Part shown: positions 23,649-36,450 of the stretch, one piece after another | How the letters are laid out: each line of letters begins with the position of its first letter | Numbering within the stretch: the first letter of the stretch is position 1 | NCBI GenBank assembly: GCA_013176395.1 | Contig: JABMLP010000011.1 | Coordinates: 1,736,001 to 1,800,000, forward strand | Source: Venturia oleaginea | Taxonomy: Eukaryota; Ascomycota; Dothideomycetes; Venturiales; Venturiaceae | Direction of reading: 5' to 3' | DNA length: 64,000 nucleotides | Program-made: the position numbers and the translations under genes | Notes under the pieces: generated by a model | Told to the model about the DNA's origin: nothing | The model's input: only the letters and a program-made list of their open reading frames with translations | The model's database searches: none

Positions 23649-24739
23649 CTTTGAACAGATCTTCAAAAGAAGGCAAATACAAACCATAACCGAGGCCAGA
23701 CCGAAATCACCTACAAAAGCAGCGCGATATTGACGCTGACATGAGGAGCTGTGCTGCACTGGTTTACCTCTGCAATGCTTGGGCTATCGGGCAGGAATTC
23801 GTGGCAAGCCATTACGACTATGCCAATGGGACTTGAGCTGGTAGGCTTTGGTGTGTCTGTAGGTGTCCCAATATGGCATTGTTTTGTCAGCCGCATTCTG
23901 CTGAAAAGCACCAAGGTCTGCATTGCTTGCTATTACAGATAATGAAGGCACTTCTCACACTACACAGTTCCAAGAGCGCCTCTTGTTCCCACACCCGCAC
24001 TTCGCACCTTTCGGCAGTAATCATCGAATATCTTTGCTCCTCGATAGTGACACAGCCTCTTTCATTATGCGTCTCGATCGTCGACCAAAAGAATGCAAAT
24101 GAGTGACCATCCGCAGATGTCATTGTGCCCCATACAGGCCTTCCAGGCGTTCTGAGTCTGAACGAGAGTGGCAATGACAATGAGGCCAAGTCTCGACGCT
24201 ACATGTTTGCCAATCCCTTTCCGAACTTTGCTTTCCTTGCTCGAAACTGTTTTGATAATCCTGGGGAATTCAATCCGGGTTGGAGAAGGTCAAGGTGTTT
24301 GTCGATTCATGTCTCCTCATGGGAATATATCCATGTATGCGCTGCGACTCAACCTCGGGTATAGATAGGGCTAAAGACGCAGAATTTTTAAACGACATGT
24401 TGGCTCTTGCTCGACAACACAACAATTGGAAAGATAATCAAAACATGTCATTGTGGCCGTCAACTTGTGAGGCAAACTCAACAGTCAACCGCTGATTTTT
24501 GGATCGGAGGCTTTACCTGCGTCTGAAGACGTGAGTAGGCGCCTGGAGCCTCATTGGCCGACAACTGCCTGCAGCAACAGGCCTGGAAAAGATTCCTCAC
24601 TTCACCAAGAAAGTTGGAGAAAGAGCTTATCATCACGTGCACTGTCCTCCGTGTCCGAAACCAGCGCTTGATAACGTCACCACTCTGCCAGCGATTCTCT
24701 GCAATTAAGAACCAAAGCAAAAGACAGCCGCCAGCCAAA
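23649..24739. other. Intergenic, promoter side of the FAD monooxygenase
   Basis: No coding potential that I can support. The frame upstream of the monooxygenase start is open back to 24554, but only from a TTG, and it lacks family similarity, so I treat it as leader. Confidence 0.4.
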
Positions 24740-25870
24740 ATGTCTCAGCAGCCGATCAGCATAATCGGCGCCGGAATTGGCGGCCGAGTCCTGGGGCAAG
24801 CCTTGAAGCGAAAGAACATCCCCGCAACCATTTTCGAAAAGTCTCCAGAACCACCACGATACGCTTATGGCATCACCGTTCAGGAGGCCGTCTTCAAACG
24901 ATTACGTAAAGACGTTCTCACTCAAGAAGATCTACCTTTACGGAAACGCATAACAGTCGATGCACCGGATGGATACGGACTGGTCTATCCACACAGATCT
25001 ACCGATTTCTCTGTCCGAGTCAACCGCCAAAAGTTCGAAGAGGTCTTGGGAGAAGGACTCGACATCCAGTACGGCCACGAACTAGAATCCATAGACACAT
25101 CTCAGAACCTCCCAGAGATATCGTTTATCAATGGGAAGAAGGTTTCCGGATCAGTTGTTATTGCCTTCGATGGCATTCACTCCAAAGTCCGAAGATCGCT
25201 TCTGCACGACACCAAGCCCAAAGTCCTACAGTACGTCGCGATCAACGGCAAAAAACGGGTGGAGCGGGCCAAGTACGAGGAGTTATACGATCCCGCAATT
25301 CTCAGAGGCAATATGATTGGTACTCGGAAAGGAGACACTACTTTGCAAATCTCTATTAACGAGGGAAAGGCCAGCGACCTCGTCAGTATCAGCTTCGTGT
25401 ACTCTCGGCCAGCACGCACGGGCAGCGAGGACCCTCTATACAACCCAGAGAGGTCAAAAGATCAAGCGAAGAAAATCCCCGAGGCGTTTTTCGAAGAGAT
25501 TGCGGCGATGAAAGATCTTGAACAACCATATGCAGACGTCTTCAACGCGATCTCTTTGAAGGAAAACAAGACCTTGATCAGCTGGCTCATGCGAACTGTT
25601 GATCCACCACTGGTAGACCTCAAAGAGCTTGGAAAGAAGGGTGTACTACTCGCAGGCGACGCAATACACGCACAACCGATTCTGGGAGGGTATGGTGCCA
25701 ATGCTGCAATTATCGATGGTATCGAATTGGCCGAGTTTCTGAGCGAAAAGGACCTCACGAGGGAGACTTTCAATGCTTTCTACGAGAACGTGTGGATGAA
25801 ATGGAGCCAGGAGGTATCGGACAGCGAGGATAGGATTGGAGGAATGCATTTGGGCAGGTCTGCCCTTTAG
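24740..25870 (+). CDS. FAD-dependent monooxygenase (aromatic hydroxylase-like)
   Basis: A 376-aa single-exon flavoprotein of the class A (PHBH/salicylate-hydroxylase-like) group, which hydroxylates substrates with NAD(P)H and O2. The N-terminal Rossmann motif is IIGAGIGG (G10-G15), with the ribose-binding acidic residue at E33. The second FAD/NADPH motif is AFDGIHSKVRR (DG at 144-145) and the third is GVLLAGDAIHAQPILGGYGANAAI (GD at 306-307). I chose ATG 24740 (CCAAAATGTCT) because the Rossmann strand starts at once after it. No membrane helix follows, and the length is slightly short for the group. The substrate cannot be inferred. Neither neighbour suggests a biosynthetic cluster. Confidence 0.88.
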   Translation: MSQQPISIIGAGIGGRVLGQALKRKNIPATIFEKSPEPPRYAYGITVQEAVFKRLRKDVLTQEDLPLRKRITVDAPDGYGLVYPHRSTDFSVRVNRQKFEEVLGEGLDIQYGHELESIDTSQNLPEISFINGKKVSGSVVIAFDGIHSKVRRSLLHDTKPKVLQYVAINGKKRVERAKYEELYDPAILRGNMIGTRKGDTTLQISINEGKASDLVSISFVYSRPARTGSEDPLYNPERSKDQAKKIPEAFFEEIAAMKDLEQPYADVFNAISLKENKTLISWLMRTVDPPLVDLKELGKKGVLLAGDAIHAQPILGGYGANAAIIDGIELAEFLSEKDLTRETFNAFYENVWMKWSQEVSDSEDRIGGMHLGRSAL

Positions 25871-28800
25871 ACATTACCCCTGCACTCTTCCTTCTAACAC
25901 CTGTCTGCGACAACTTGCTAAACGTGGCCATAGTTGAGTCCTTGGATTGAGAGTGGCACATTTGCCTCTTCTACCGCATTATGATTTCATCAGCGTCAAG
26001 GCGACAAGGGCATTGGATTCAAGTGAATGGAGCAGCATGGTACAGCGATGGTAGCTTGTAGATCGGCGCGAATTTATGCAAGTCTCTTTTCTTTCGTCCC
26101 AGATTCTGACTGACCTGGTGTGACTACTAATCTGCATGTTTGAATGGGGCCTGCTATATGAGATCGGTATGGCCAATTTTCTGGCAATTTCTTGCTCAAA
26201 TTACCCACAAATTATCGATATCGATTTCAATTTAGGCATCATATACTGTACTCAACGATGGATAGGAGGGATAGGATCAAATCGCTCCGGTGTGATTGGG
26301 TAGTCTTTGTGGCAGAGCAATATTCATGAGTGAACAATAACAATGGCGATCTATCACAAAGCATATGTAGCGTTCTATTCCTCATGGCCCTGTGCTTCTT
26401 GCGGCGCTCACAAAATAGCGAAACGATGATTTCCTCAACACCGAGGGCATATCTTCTTCCAGTTGTCCGATCCTCAGAAACCACTGAGGTTGATGGCGGA
26501 CAGAACTGCACAAATTATTGGTAATAATTATCAACATTATCAGCAGCACCTGTGAGTCACTCCTCGCCCTACTCCATCGTACTGCCTCTGCTAATCACAT
26601 TCTAGCATACGATTTTTCCATCTCGCATGTTTCTATTGTGGGTATGGGCTATTGTGTTGATACTCATGCACCTGTGATCAGGTCTTTACATTACTACGCT
26701 TGGAGTTTCTGTAGAGATGATGGCTTTCGAATTAATACCTGCTTTTTTTGGGTATTAGTGGGAATTTTTAACGAGCGTGTCATCGTTGTATGTCAAAAGA
26801 AACTAAATTGAGTTTGGCTTTTCCGTCCTGGGTTACCGGCTTTTCAGGGCGCCCGGATGGATTTGTGGCCTACGCAATCGTTTTAGTCATTGTCATTGAG
26901 AATGGATGTGGTATAAAGAGTGTGGTTTTATAATGGGAAGAGAGCAACAACCGGAAGTCGTCTGGTCTTTTTATGCTTTATTGAAGGCTCGGCTGTCTGA
27001 CTGGTCCGCTGTGGTGTGGAAAGTTATCAATGCATTTGTAAGTATCGTATAATATTTTAAGACTGGAAATTACGATCATCATCATTATCATCATAAGACT
27101 CAGTACGTCCCACTATTCATGCTTCCTCTCGCCCGGCATTTTTCTCGTTGACTTCCATTATTTTCTGTAGATTTAAATCGATGATTTTGTTCTACAGGAG
27201 GATTACACCATACGCGCCCTGTATAACATCGACGAATACAACCTTTTCTACGCCCGGGAAACAGATTTATGCGATTCTTTATGCCATCCTAGCACATACA
27301 TTATCGTTATCGTCATCTCCGTACTAACATCAGGAGTTAACGGCTATGTACGGGCTTTACTCAATACCACATTCTCGTCGATTGGTCAGCTGAGACGGTA
27401 GAGGGTGAGGAAGTATAAGGGTTTAAGATAATGAGAGGGGGGACGGTAAGAACCCAAAGATTATTGGTACTGGCATGTCTTCTGATGAATATTTTGGAGG
27501 CGTCAAGGTAGAGGGATATGTTTTGATAATCATCTGGTAGTTATTTTTATTGTGGTGAGCTTTGGGATAGTTGTTATGGTTGTGATGGAGAGATGGTACG
27601 GATTACCTTTACCGGGAATTTTGTTGTTTGTTTGGTTTGGTTTGCTATAATTTCCCCTCAAGGCTCGTCGTTGTGGACAAATGGTTATGTATGGAACACA
27701 AGGTGATCTTGTCAGCTTTCGCGCACTGAGTTCTCCCTCGATCTGCTTTCTAAGTCCCTTCCCTTTGTTTTTGTTGGGTGATGATGGCCAATATCAAATC
27801 TTGCAACAAGTAGATCGCATCGTTATCTTACGGAGTCTCTATACAACATTCTTGACCATTGTCCTTGACAAATTACGCCGACATAGCCATCATCCATTCT
27901 GGTTTACGGTCGCTACCTGTGGACAGGAACTTGCTATCAAGGATATGCATAATTTCTAGCATTACGAGCTCTTACCATATCTTCTTCCTCTTCCTCTCCT
28001 TACAATTCACCTCCTTGTTTCCGTGTGTATACTCTTCAAGCCGTAATCTAGGTTGTACTCTACCTTTTATCCCACCATCGTCAGCCCAAGCTTATCGCTA
28101 CATCAATTCGTATGAGGCATAACCGTTCACCCAGTAACAAGACTACAAGAACAAGCGTAATATATCAAGAATTGATGTCCGCAGGTGTTGCTTCCCCAAA
28201 AAGAAGCCTTTCGCAGTCGAGGCACAATGGGAAAAGTTTGTCGTACGAAGCACGAGAACAAGTTTCAATCACTGTAAATTTAAGAAAGAGATCCTTGATC
28301 CTAATACCGAATGGTATAATTTGATACCGAAAATTATATATAATCAAAAACAAGGATGATGCTTCACACCATATATCAATTCATCAAGAGCTCGAACGCT
28401 AGGAGAACTCACATAGGCTATAGTAAAGGGAGAATCGAAGATTAGTTCTCGTACCAAATATATTCTGCCGCTGGAGTAGATTCTATGGCACAATATCGAC
28501 TTTTACAAAGCGAGCTCTTGCGGTATTTGCGTCCTTCTATACCTGCGATCGTTAGTCTCGATACCTACTCTGATTTCCGAGGCGGATCGTACGAACATAT
28601 TCCATTTCTAGCCTTCTGTGCCCCGGGTCGGTCGACTTCTCCACGGCTGTTCATTGTTATCGGCCGGTCCTGGAATTCGGAACGTGTATGTCTATAAGAG
28701 AAACCAATCTCTAGACTTGGGATATCAAGAAAAAGTAACCGGGCCTCTTCACTTCAAGGAGTTCGATTTCTGTCGTAGATGTCCAGAGCTAGAAACCCTT

Positions 28801-31800
28801 CTTCTCGAGAAAGCATTAAATTTCTCTGAACGAATTGGAGGGCATTTCTTCGAAAATATGGAAACAGTGTGTCTTGACGACGGACAGATGAAGGGAAGGA
28901 TTTAGATATAATTTTCGTCACGGATCAAGCATGAGAAATTCCAATTTTAAGCCGTTGCAAAAGTCACCGTTGATTTCATGTTAACCCCGAATGACATAGG
29001 AACGATTCGAAAAGGATTAGACATACCTCGTAGAGCTCCACCCAGGCCATTGTTTGTGTTTGGGGCGTTACCGTTGAATAGCTTGAAAGAGTAGAAAGGT
29101 GGGCGTCTTCTGTGGCCCAAGAATGAGTAGATAGGCACCAGAGGGATTGGCGACTTATTCATTCAACTTTAAAAGGACTTCAAATAAGAAAAATATTCAC
29201 CAAGGATGACATCTCGTGGATGGGGTCGAAAAGGGGGCGTGCTGAGTTTTCCTCCTTCCCTAGTCGTGTAATTCGACAACCCAAATTTGTAGCTAGACTA
29301 ATTGGTTTGTATTGAGATTAAAAAGACTTGCAGTCTAAATTGGTGATGATTAGCGCCATCAGATCAAGAAAGAATTTCGGACCTGATTTTGTTGGCCTGG
29401 AAAAGTAACATCCAAAATACGATCAATGTCGTTGGTGAGAGATCTGCCCGAACGCGACCAACCTGTGCTGCTGTGAAGTGGAGATCTCGTATATCGCCAG
29501 CATCTTGCTCTTCTAACAAGCTTTCATATACTACTTAGACCTTAATATAGCGTCCATGTTCGTAATTCCTAGCTTGTTTAGCTTATAGTAATGCTAGAGG
29601 ATCCCTCCCGATCGTCTCTTAATTTTCTGGTCGGGTTTCAGCCTTGTATTCGCTTTGTTTCAACGAAAGGCTCTTCCTACAAAACCAGTCATAGTCGGCA
29701 AATATTGGGGAACAAAGTCGTCAATCTCTAACCCAAGCAAATGGTTGTGAGTGGACTTCCTGTCGTTGAAAACAAGTTCAAACGAGTGAAATATGTCCGA
29801 GACCATAAGATTAGGAGAGACTTTCATTGGGAAAAAATGGATGCATACACCTACCTCTCTATCCATAACCCCAAGAATAAATGCTTCTACAAATACTTGA
29901 AAAGTTTCTCGTCTGTCGTTTCGACACACTTTGCATGACAAAAAAGGCATCTTAGATCCATCGAAAACTCGACTACATCGCCCAGCAGAATTTTGCTATC
30001 TTTGACGCCGATTCTGGTACCATTCATGGTAAATTGAAACCGGTGAAGGTGACATATTATGGCCACTGTAAATAGTTGATAGTCTTGCCAGGAATGGTCC
30101 ACACATTCAAGAACCAAGGCAAAGAGTTTTATAGAAGCACTCTCTCCGTTTGGAAAGCTGGCTTATAGGTGTAAAGCGGCTTGCAAATTGTGTCCAATCT
30201 GCAGAAGTATTATTGTATTGCACAGCCTTGGCACTGAACGATTGCATTTCTCGTCCAAATTGATGAATCGTGGAGGATAGCTTTGCGAATTACGAATGAA
30301 AAGCTAGGAACTGTGCCAGTGAAAGATGTGGTCCATCTCGCGTGAAGGCAAGCCCCTGGTCCAGGACAGCGTATAAGGCTTGTAAGGGAGCAGTGTGGGG
30401 TTTGACTGCTAGCTGAGCTCGAGATGCGAGGTCGAGCCTTGCTTGACTAGCCGAACCCAAACTCTTGAAGCTTATCTACGCAACCTTTTCGACATCGTCA
30501 GCCTGGTTGATACAGACTGCATCAATCCACAAGGGAAGGGATGATTGGCGACGAGCTAGATATGGGAAGGCGACATACAGGTTGTAGTGGATGCGAAGTT
30601 CCAAATATGATTCCGTTGTTTTGTGTCAGAAGAGAAAAGAAGTGCAGTACGGGGTTGGTTGTGATAAGTTATCCGGAACTCGGCTTTGCCAAAAGCCGAG
30701 CTCTGGAGTTCGGATCACCCCTTTCCCTTAGACAGCCTCGATTCATTCCGCAGACATAATCCCGTGCACAAATCATGATGAGCATTACCAATTAAATGGA
30801 TCTCCTACCCAATGAATCTTAATTCCAGAATTATATGACTATCATTATTATTCTAGCGCTAAGAGCAAAGAGCGGCTACGAAATAACGCTCACAATAAAA
30901 AAGCTCGCTCGATAAACGATCTCAGCCTTGCGACCAACGCCTCAAAGAAAGGAGCCCCGGAAAACTTCTAGGCCAACAGGAACTGTAAGAATATAGATCA
31001 TCTATCAGACATGTGATTTGGATTGTTAAGACACCGGATTGCTGCATTCCTGCTGCAAACAGTTATTCGTTGTTATTTGCACTGTAGAATGGCCTACATA
31101 ACCTGATTGAACTGCCCTTATGGCGAAAACATGCAACTCTATGTCCATTCAACTCAACAACTGTGTATTTCGCTCGATCTCATAGGAACTTATGAATGTA
31201 TTTCTCAGCTTTCATGGTGACGTCGTGCATTTCGAGACTCCTTTCTCCAACGAGATTTATTGTACAATTGAATGTAGAGTCAGTGGAAGTGTATGGATCG
31301 CTGTCAAGATTGTATTGTTGTGCATCTCCTCTAAGTACAATGGTTCAAGCCGTAGGAGTAAACAAACATTACTGCCAAGCCTCGAATCTCATCCGAGGCA
31401 GGTACGATTCTAAGGCCTTCCTTCATACATTTATACCTCCTCACTTCGGCTGTGAAGGAGCATGGCCACCAGACTAGACATGATATCCGCAACTTAGCGG
31501 TAGTACCGGTGTATATATTGGTATATAATCAACTCGAATACAACCTGATCGTAGCACAGAAAGGAAGAATCGAAGCTAGGACTCGTTGTTCTATCTGTTT
31601 TGAATTTCGGCGGAAATGCATGCTGGCAGTAATGTAAAACATGACTCGGAAGAAGAATAGATGAGGGGGCGGAAAATTAAGGGAAGTAGAAATTTTCTCG
31701 CAAGCTTCTGATGATCACAGATTCTTTATGGTGAAGGTAGTCAGCATCGCCCAAATGCGGTTTCAACTCCTCACAGCTGACATTTCCACGATGAATGCAA

Positions 31801-33495
31801 AGAGATTTCAATTCTTTATTCTTGATTGGGACAACCCACCAGCGACAAAGTCGCCCAAGCGAAAGACCCTGGGGATAGGTTAGTTCATGGTTGTTGCTTT
31901 ACTCAATTGGCTTCGAGATCTTTCATACCTATACCCTAGGAAATCTGCTGGTAAACGTTAATGGAATTTGGCCGTCTGCAACCGCATACTCGTGGATCAT
32001 TTCGTGTCTATATAAGGTTAGCATGGTGCGTGTATTTGACGCTAAAATTCGAACCCATTCTCTGGTAACCCCAGCCTAGTCTCTCATGACTACAAAAGAG
32101 CCCCCGAAAGGTTCCAAAGAAATACAGGACCATGTTGCCGAGGGCCCTTCATAGTGTCGACGTCCGTTGTCCGAGTTATAAAAGATTCGCGAGCGATTTC
32201 TTTAGATACTCCCAATATTTTCATCGAGAGACCATGCAAGAGAGTTTGGGCGCAGGCCGTGGTATTTCTTAAGAAGGATGGTGGTGATGATGCTGAAGAC
32301 GATGATATTAACTGCTATACTATCGATATGCCGAATGGAGACAAGTTATATTTCGAAAGTATGATGAGATCTATCCAAATATACTAAATACAATATCGCT
32401 AACTTAATATGAATCCTTTGAAATCTCACTTTACGTATACAGCCACAATGTTTGGGAATGCCTCCTGATCTGTTGGTTCTGGTTATTTTATACTTTACAG
32501 CCTCGCCACGACTCCGATAGAGGCATAACACTGCGACTCTGAGCGTTCTACAATGTGATTGCAGCGCGTGATCGCGAATAGGCGTAGTTTATTTCCTATA
32601 TTATCTGCCAGCTCTTGGAGTTGGACTATAATTCCACCCCCATCACCAAAATGTGAAGAATAAAGAACTAAAAACTCTACGGTATCCAGGTCATGGTTGC
32701 GCTCGGTTCGCAATATGAGAACGCAAGATCTGTCCGAATATCTAGTAAGAATGAGTTGAAACTTGAGACATAGGATTCTCTAATACTAGGAACGTTACTG
32801 CGCCGCAACTTTGAAGAAGGAATGGAGATGGAGTAACCATGGTGATGCCGAGAACTAAACATACTTGACCTCGTTAGCAAACGTCAAGTGTAGTGGATCA
32901 AGTCAAACCGAGGATACAATAAGAGATGAAACGAAAGGTCAACTTACATACAACGCTTCCCAAGTTAGAACCGAATTCTGTTGGGAAGCTACAAACGCAC
33001 GAACTACACGAATACGAGCTTCAAAAGATAATGAATTGCATGACTTCAAAAGCTATGAATCTACAGCATAGTTAAGTCATTTGAGTACCCTCAATTCATG
33101 AGTTGATGCATGAACTTTGATGCATCAAGTGCACATCAGAAACGGGGTCTTGAAATGATCCTGAAACCCAACAAATTCATCAATGCAGCCGATACACCTA
33201 CACGAGATCGTGGCTGTGGTTTGAAGAAGGAAGCACTTTAAAGCCTATTCTTGAACAGTTAGGAGGAAGGGAGGGAGGGATATAAGGTTGTATTGAGAAA
33301 CATAAGAACAATTGCGATAATAATACAATAGTAATAGGCATATGTGATAGGAGATGAGAAGCGAAGTAACAATGTGATCATCTACCTTCATTCAAGTTTA
33401 TGGAGTAGAGAGTAAAAGAAATTGAACTAACCCTTTAGAAACCCCGTTTCCCATACATCGTTCCTCGAGATACGAGCGACGCTCGAGGACCTTGA
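25871..33495. other. Gene desert, 7.6 kb
   Basis: AT-rich sequence with only short ORFs. Two places show protein-like stretches broken by frame changes: 28485-28905 on the plus strand (a frame with LHFKEFDFCRRCPELETLLLEKALNF, vaguely leucine-rich-repeat-like) and 32154-32387 (WAQAVVFLKKDGGDDAEDDDINCYT). Neither can be assigned, and both may be chance or remains of lost genes. No transposon coding, tRNA or tandem array was recognised before the MULE at 33506. Confidence 0.45.
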
Positions 33496-33505
33496 TATCT
33501 TTTTC
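33496..33505. repeat. MULE target-site duplication, left
   Basis: TATCTTTTTC lies immediately outside the left terminal repeat and is repeated exactly at 35110-35119. A 10-bp duplication fits the 9-11 bp made by Mutator-like transposases. Confidence 0.9.
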
Positions 33506-33546
33506 CGGCTAATGGCTGTACACCCACAATCATCGATTTTTCGGAC
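33506..33546. repeat. MULE terminal inverted repeat, left
   Basis: 41 bp, inverted copy of 35069-35109 with one mismatch (G at 33515 where the right end has the equivalent of A). Confidence 0.92.
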
Positions 33547-33958
33547 CAGCACATACACGCAATGACTAGCACAATCATTTGGCATGAAGACAAATTCGTG
33601 TATGTTTTAGTCATTAATTGTATGCGATAGTCACTGATTATATGTTTGAGGCCAAAAGGTTCAGCCATTCATTGCATAGAGTCGCTGCTGTAATCGAAGT
33701 CAATCTCAGGGGCATTACGCCGACCATCACCATAGAATGGCGCTAACAACATTTGAATAATGTACAAACTCAAACTAAGTTACACGGCAATCGACTCAAC
33801 TCAATTAAATTCATCATTTTGCCTCAAATATCTCGCTCAGAACCGTGCTAAGGCCGCTGTACATACTGCCGGTGGCCTCAAATCGCTCATTCTTCCTCTG
33901 ATAACAACTCAATGTCCCTACCAATCTCGCTGGCATCGCAGGCGGGGTCATTGCCTTC

Positions 33959-34885
33959 TTATCTGCCAAACATTGTGAGGTTTTCGACGATGGCTTCGAG
34001 GAACCATTCCCACCAATCTTTTGACTCTGTAGGTACGATTACCCAGGCTATAAGGAGGTTGTTTTCGTCGGCATCCACGGTGGTGACAACAAGCAGGATG
34101 CCTCCATATTTGGAGGAGCAGTAAGTGCCGTCAAAGACGAGAAGACTACGAAATCTGTTAAGAGCCAAAGTACACGCCGAAGGCATAATTACAGCGGCTT
34201 GAAAGACACCTCTCTCTGACTTGTACTTGATAGTAGCGCCGTTATATAAGTTACAGAGTTCAGCCCAATCTGCGCTAATGTCTCCCTCCTCCTCAGAGAT
34301 GAACTCATGATCGTGAATCTTCGCGTCGTGAAGCGCCAGTAACAAGGGTTTGATGTACTGAAACTGCTTACTCTCCTCCCCTTCAATCTGGTTCCTAACC
34401 TCTACCAAAGTGCGGTGGGCTTGCCGGCTGGAGATCTTGTTGCCCTGCTCGAGACGTGCTTCATCTTGTACGAATTTAAAGGGGAGTTTGCGATTATTGG
34501 CGACGATATCGAAGTGGTTTCGAGCGAGATATTTGACTGAATGAACGCGCTGACAGCCAATATGACACTGGGAGGGACACATATGCTTCTTAAGTTATCG
34601 TAACTTCCACTCCTTTGGCTTGCCTACGAGGGCTATTAGTATTGCGAAATGGCATGTATGCTTCTCACGACCACGTCATTCGAGTTGCCAGAACTGGGGC
34701 TTGCTGTTCTTAACGTTGATAGACTCATTAGCGGCTGCAATCGCGTCGGTAATGAGGTTTTTGGCTTCCTCGAGAGTCTCGAAAGTCATTCCAAGCTGGA
34801 GCGTTGGATAGAGAGGGATATCTTCAGGTTCAGGAGATTTTTTAGAGCGCTGGGACAGCGCCTGGCTTGATAATAGTGTCGCCAT
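33959..34885 (-). pseudogene. Broken MULE transposase
   Basis: The frame from ATG 34885 gives the N-terminal FAR1/WRKY-GCM1-like part (PTLQLGMTFETLEEAKNLITDAI) and stops after 70 codons. The reading then moves to another frame (HTCHFAILIALVGKPKEWKL), meets an in-frame TAA near 34600, and continues as 33959-34582. This includes a Cys/His segment (HMCPSQCHIGC) and the start of the MULE DDE domain: LVFDGTYCSSKYGGILLVVTTVDADENNLLIAWVIV with the first catalytic Asp in FDGTY, then KDWWEWFLEAI. It ends after about 207 codons, before the second Asp and the Glu. There is at least one frameshift, one nonsense change and a 3' deletion, so it is not functional. Confidence 0.88.
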
Positions 34886-35068
34886 AGGTGTAATTTGAGG
34901 TTGTTGGTGTTGCTGAAATCGGGTTTTTGAGCAGAAGTTTGCACGGTAAGTTGCCCTCCACTGTGTTGACTATGACTATAATAATCGTGTTGATTGCTAC
35001 ATAATTGTATGCATGTGATAGTCATTGAACATACAATAATTGCAATCGTCGCAATCATGTATGCAATA

Positions 35069-35109
35069 GTCCGAAAAATCGATGATTGTGGGTGTACAGT
35101 CATTAGCCG
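35069..35109. repeat. MULE terminal inverted repeat, right
   Basis: 41 bp, inverted copy of 33506-33546. It is followed at once by the second TATCTTTTTC duplication. Confidence 0.92.
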
Positions 35110-35119
35110 TATCTTTTTC
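35110..35119. repeat. MULE target-site duplication, right
   Basis: TATCTTTTTC, exact repeat of 33496-33505. Confidence 0.9.
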
Positions 35120-36450
35120 TCAGCTAGAGCTCTTAGTTAACTGTTAAAACATCAGCTTCGGGTATGTTTTATACCCTAAAAGTCAGCGCAAGAATGCAAA
35201 AGAGTGAAAGGACGGTCTTACATTTCCCCACTAGCGCCTAGTCTTCCATCGAGGATGAATATAAAAGCACCCTCCATCTCAATTGTCCTACAGTACAAAG
35301 CATGCGAGAGCTAATGAGCGTACAATACGATGTCCTTGCCAAGTCAATCAGCTCTGAAAAGCTAGGTAAAGACTGTGGATGTAGTTAACCCAGAAGACTG
35401 GAATTATGTGTCGGCAAAGTGGTTACGATGGAGATGGTAACGATAATGATAGAAAGAAGATGACGATGACAAGGATTATCGATATTTACTATCATCCACG
35501 ACCATCATCAAAACAGACAAAATCTCACCAAAAGAAACAGAACTTAGGTATAGAACCATCCAGCAATAACATCATCCACCTCCATATACGAAACCATCAA
35601 CATGCCAGTAGGACGCTCGTAAACCCAACTCTATAGTCGTCCTCGATCGTTTTTATCATTGGCAATCCATCACAACATATAAAAGAATTTTATACAAACC
35701 CACCACTCCCTCCCAACCCGTCATTTCACAGAAGAACGAGGCGAATTCCGGCAAGTCAAGAATGCTTCATGAATATTCTTTGTATCAGACTCGTACGCCT
35801 AGAAAATAGCACCCAGCCTTAAAATGAACAGAGCATAACCGCGATATTCACGGGCAGCAATGCCACGGGGCGTGGGTCGTCGTACGCGAAGCCGTTTGCT
35901 TCGAGTGTGGAAGGATCATTGTTGATGGGGTTGAGGGAAGATATGAGGATTTGAGAGGGGAGAGAGGTGAGTAGAGGGCGGTGATGATGCAGGCTGGTTG
36001 ACGGGGTGGCGATGATAAAGGATAATGGTAAGGGGAATATTGAGCCTATCGAATCAAGGCAGAGATGGTGGACATCAACGGCTTGTGAAATCGAAAGACT
36101 GTAGCTCCTGCGGAGGTGACTTTGTCATTTTGTGAAGAATGAATAGATGGTATATCACATCCTGATTTAATAGTCCAATGCAAAGCGGCACCGACAGATT
36201 TCGAAACCGAATACCAGACAGATATATCGAACTGGTTAAAGTCGTCATGGGATGACTGGTAAATCCAGACCCAGCGTGACCGTGAGTGGTCAATAGATGA
36301 TGGAAGGTGATGTCCGAAAATGTCAAGTAAACGTAGAATTCCTACCTATAATACAGGTTGGATTTTCCAACCAAAATGCGAGATTTCCCCTCCACATGTT
36401 CACACATGCCTAACGCCAAAGATGCTCCTTTTCCTTTCGCCCATTCCTCC
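35120..36450. other. Intergenic, 3' side of mL67/MHR1
   Basis: No supported gene. The part nearest 36451 should contain the 3' UTR of the minus-strand mL67 gene. Short ORFs (35406-35636, 36320-36625) have no recognisable content. Confidence 0.4.

Larger units (their letters stand above)
33506..35109 (-). mobile_element. Mutator-like (MULE) DNA transposon, internally degraded
   Basis: A 1604-bp element with 41-bp terminal inverted repeats (33506-33546 and 35069-35109; one mismatch) that begin CGGCTAATG and run through CTGTACACCCACAATCATCG. The subtermini inside are also rich in short inverted motifs. It is flanked by a perfect 10-bp duplication. The interior carries a broken MULE transposase on the minus strand. 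The copy is too short for a complete transposase and lacks the distal catalytic residues, so it is non-autonomous. The intact duplication suggests a fairly recent insertion. Confidence 0.92.

Noticed and set aside
29660..30117. Overlapping minus-strand ORFs with Cys and His residues
   Set aside because: The apparent motifs appear in two frames of the same bases and do not follow any zinc-finger spacing.
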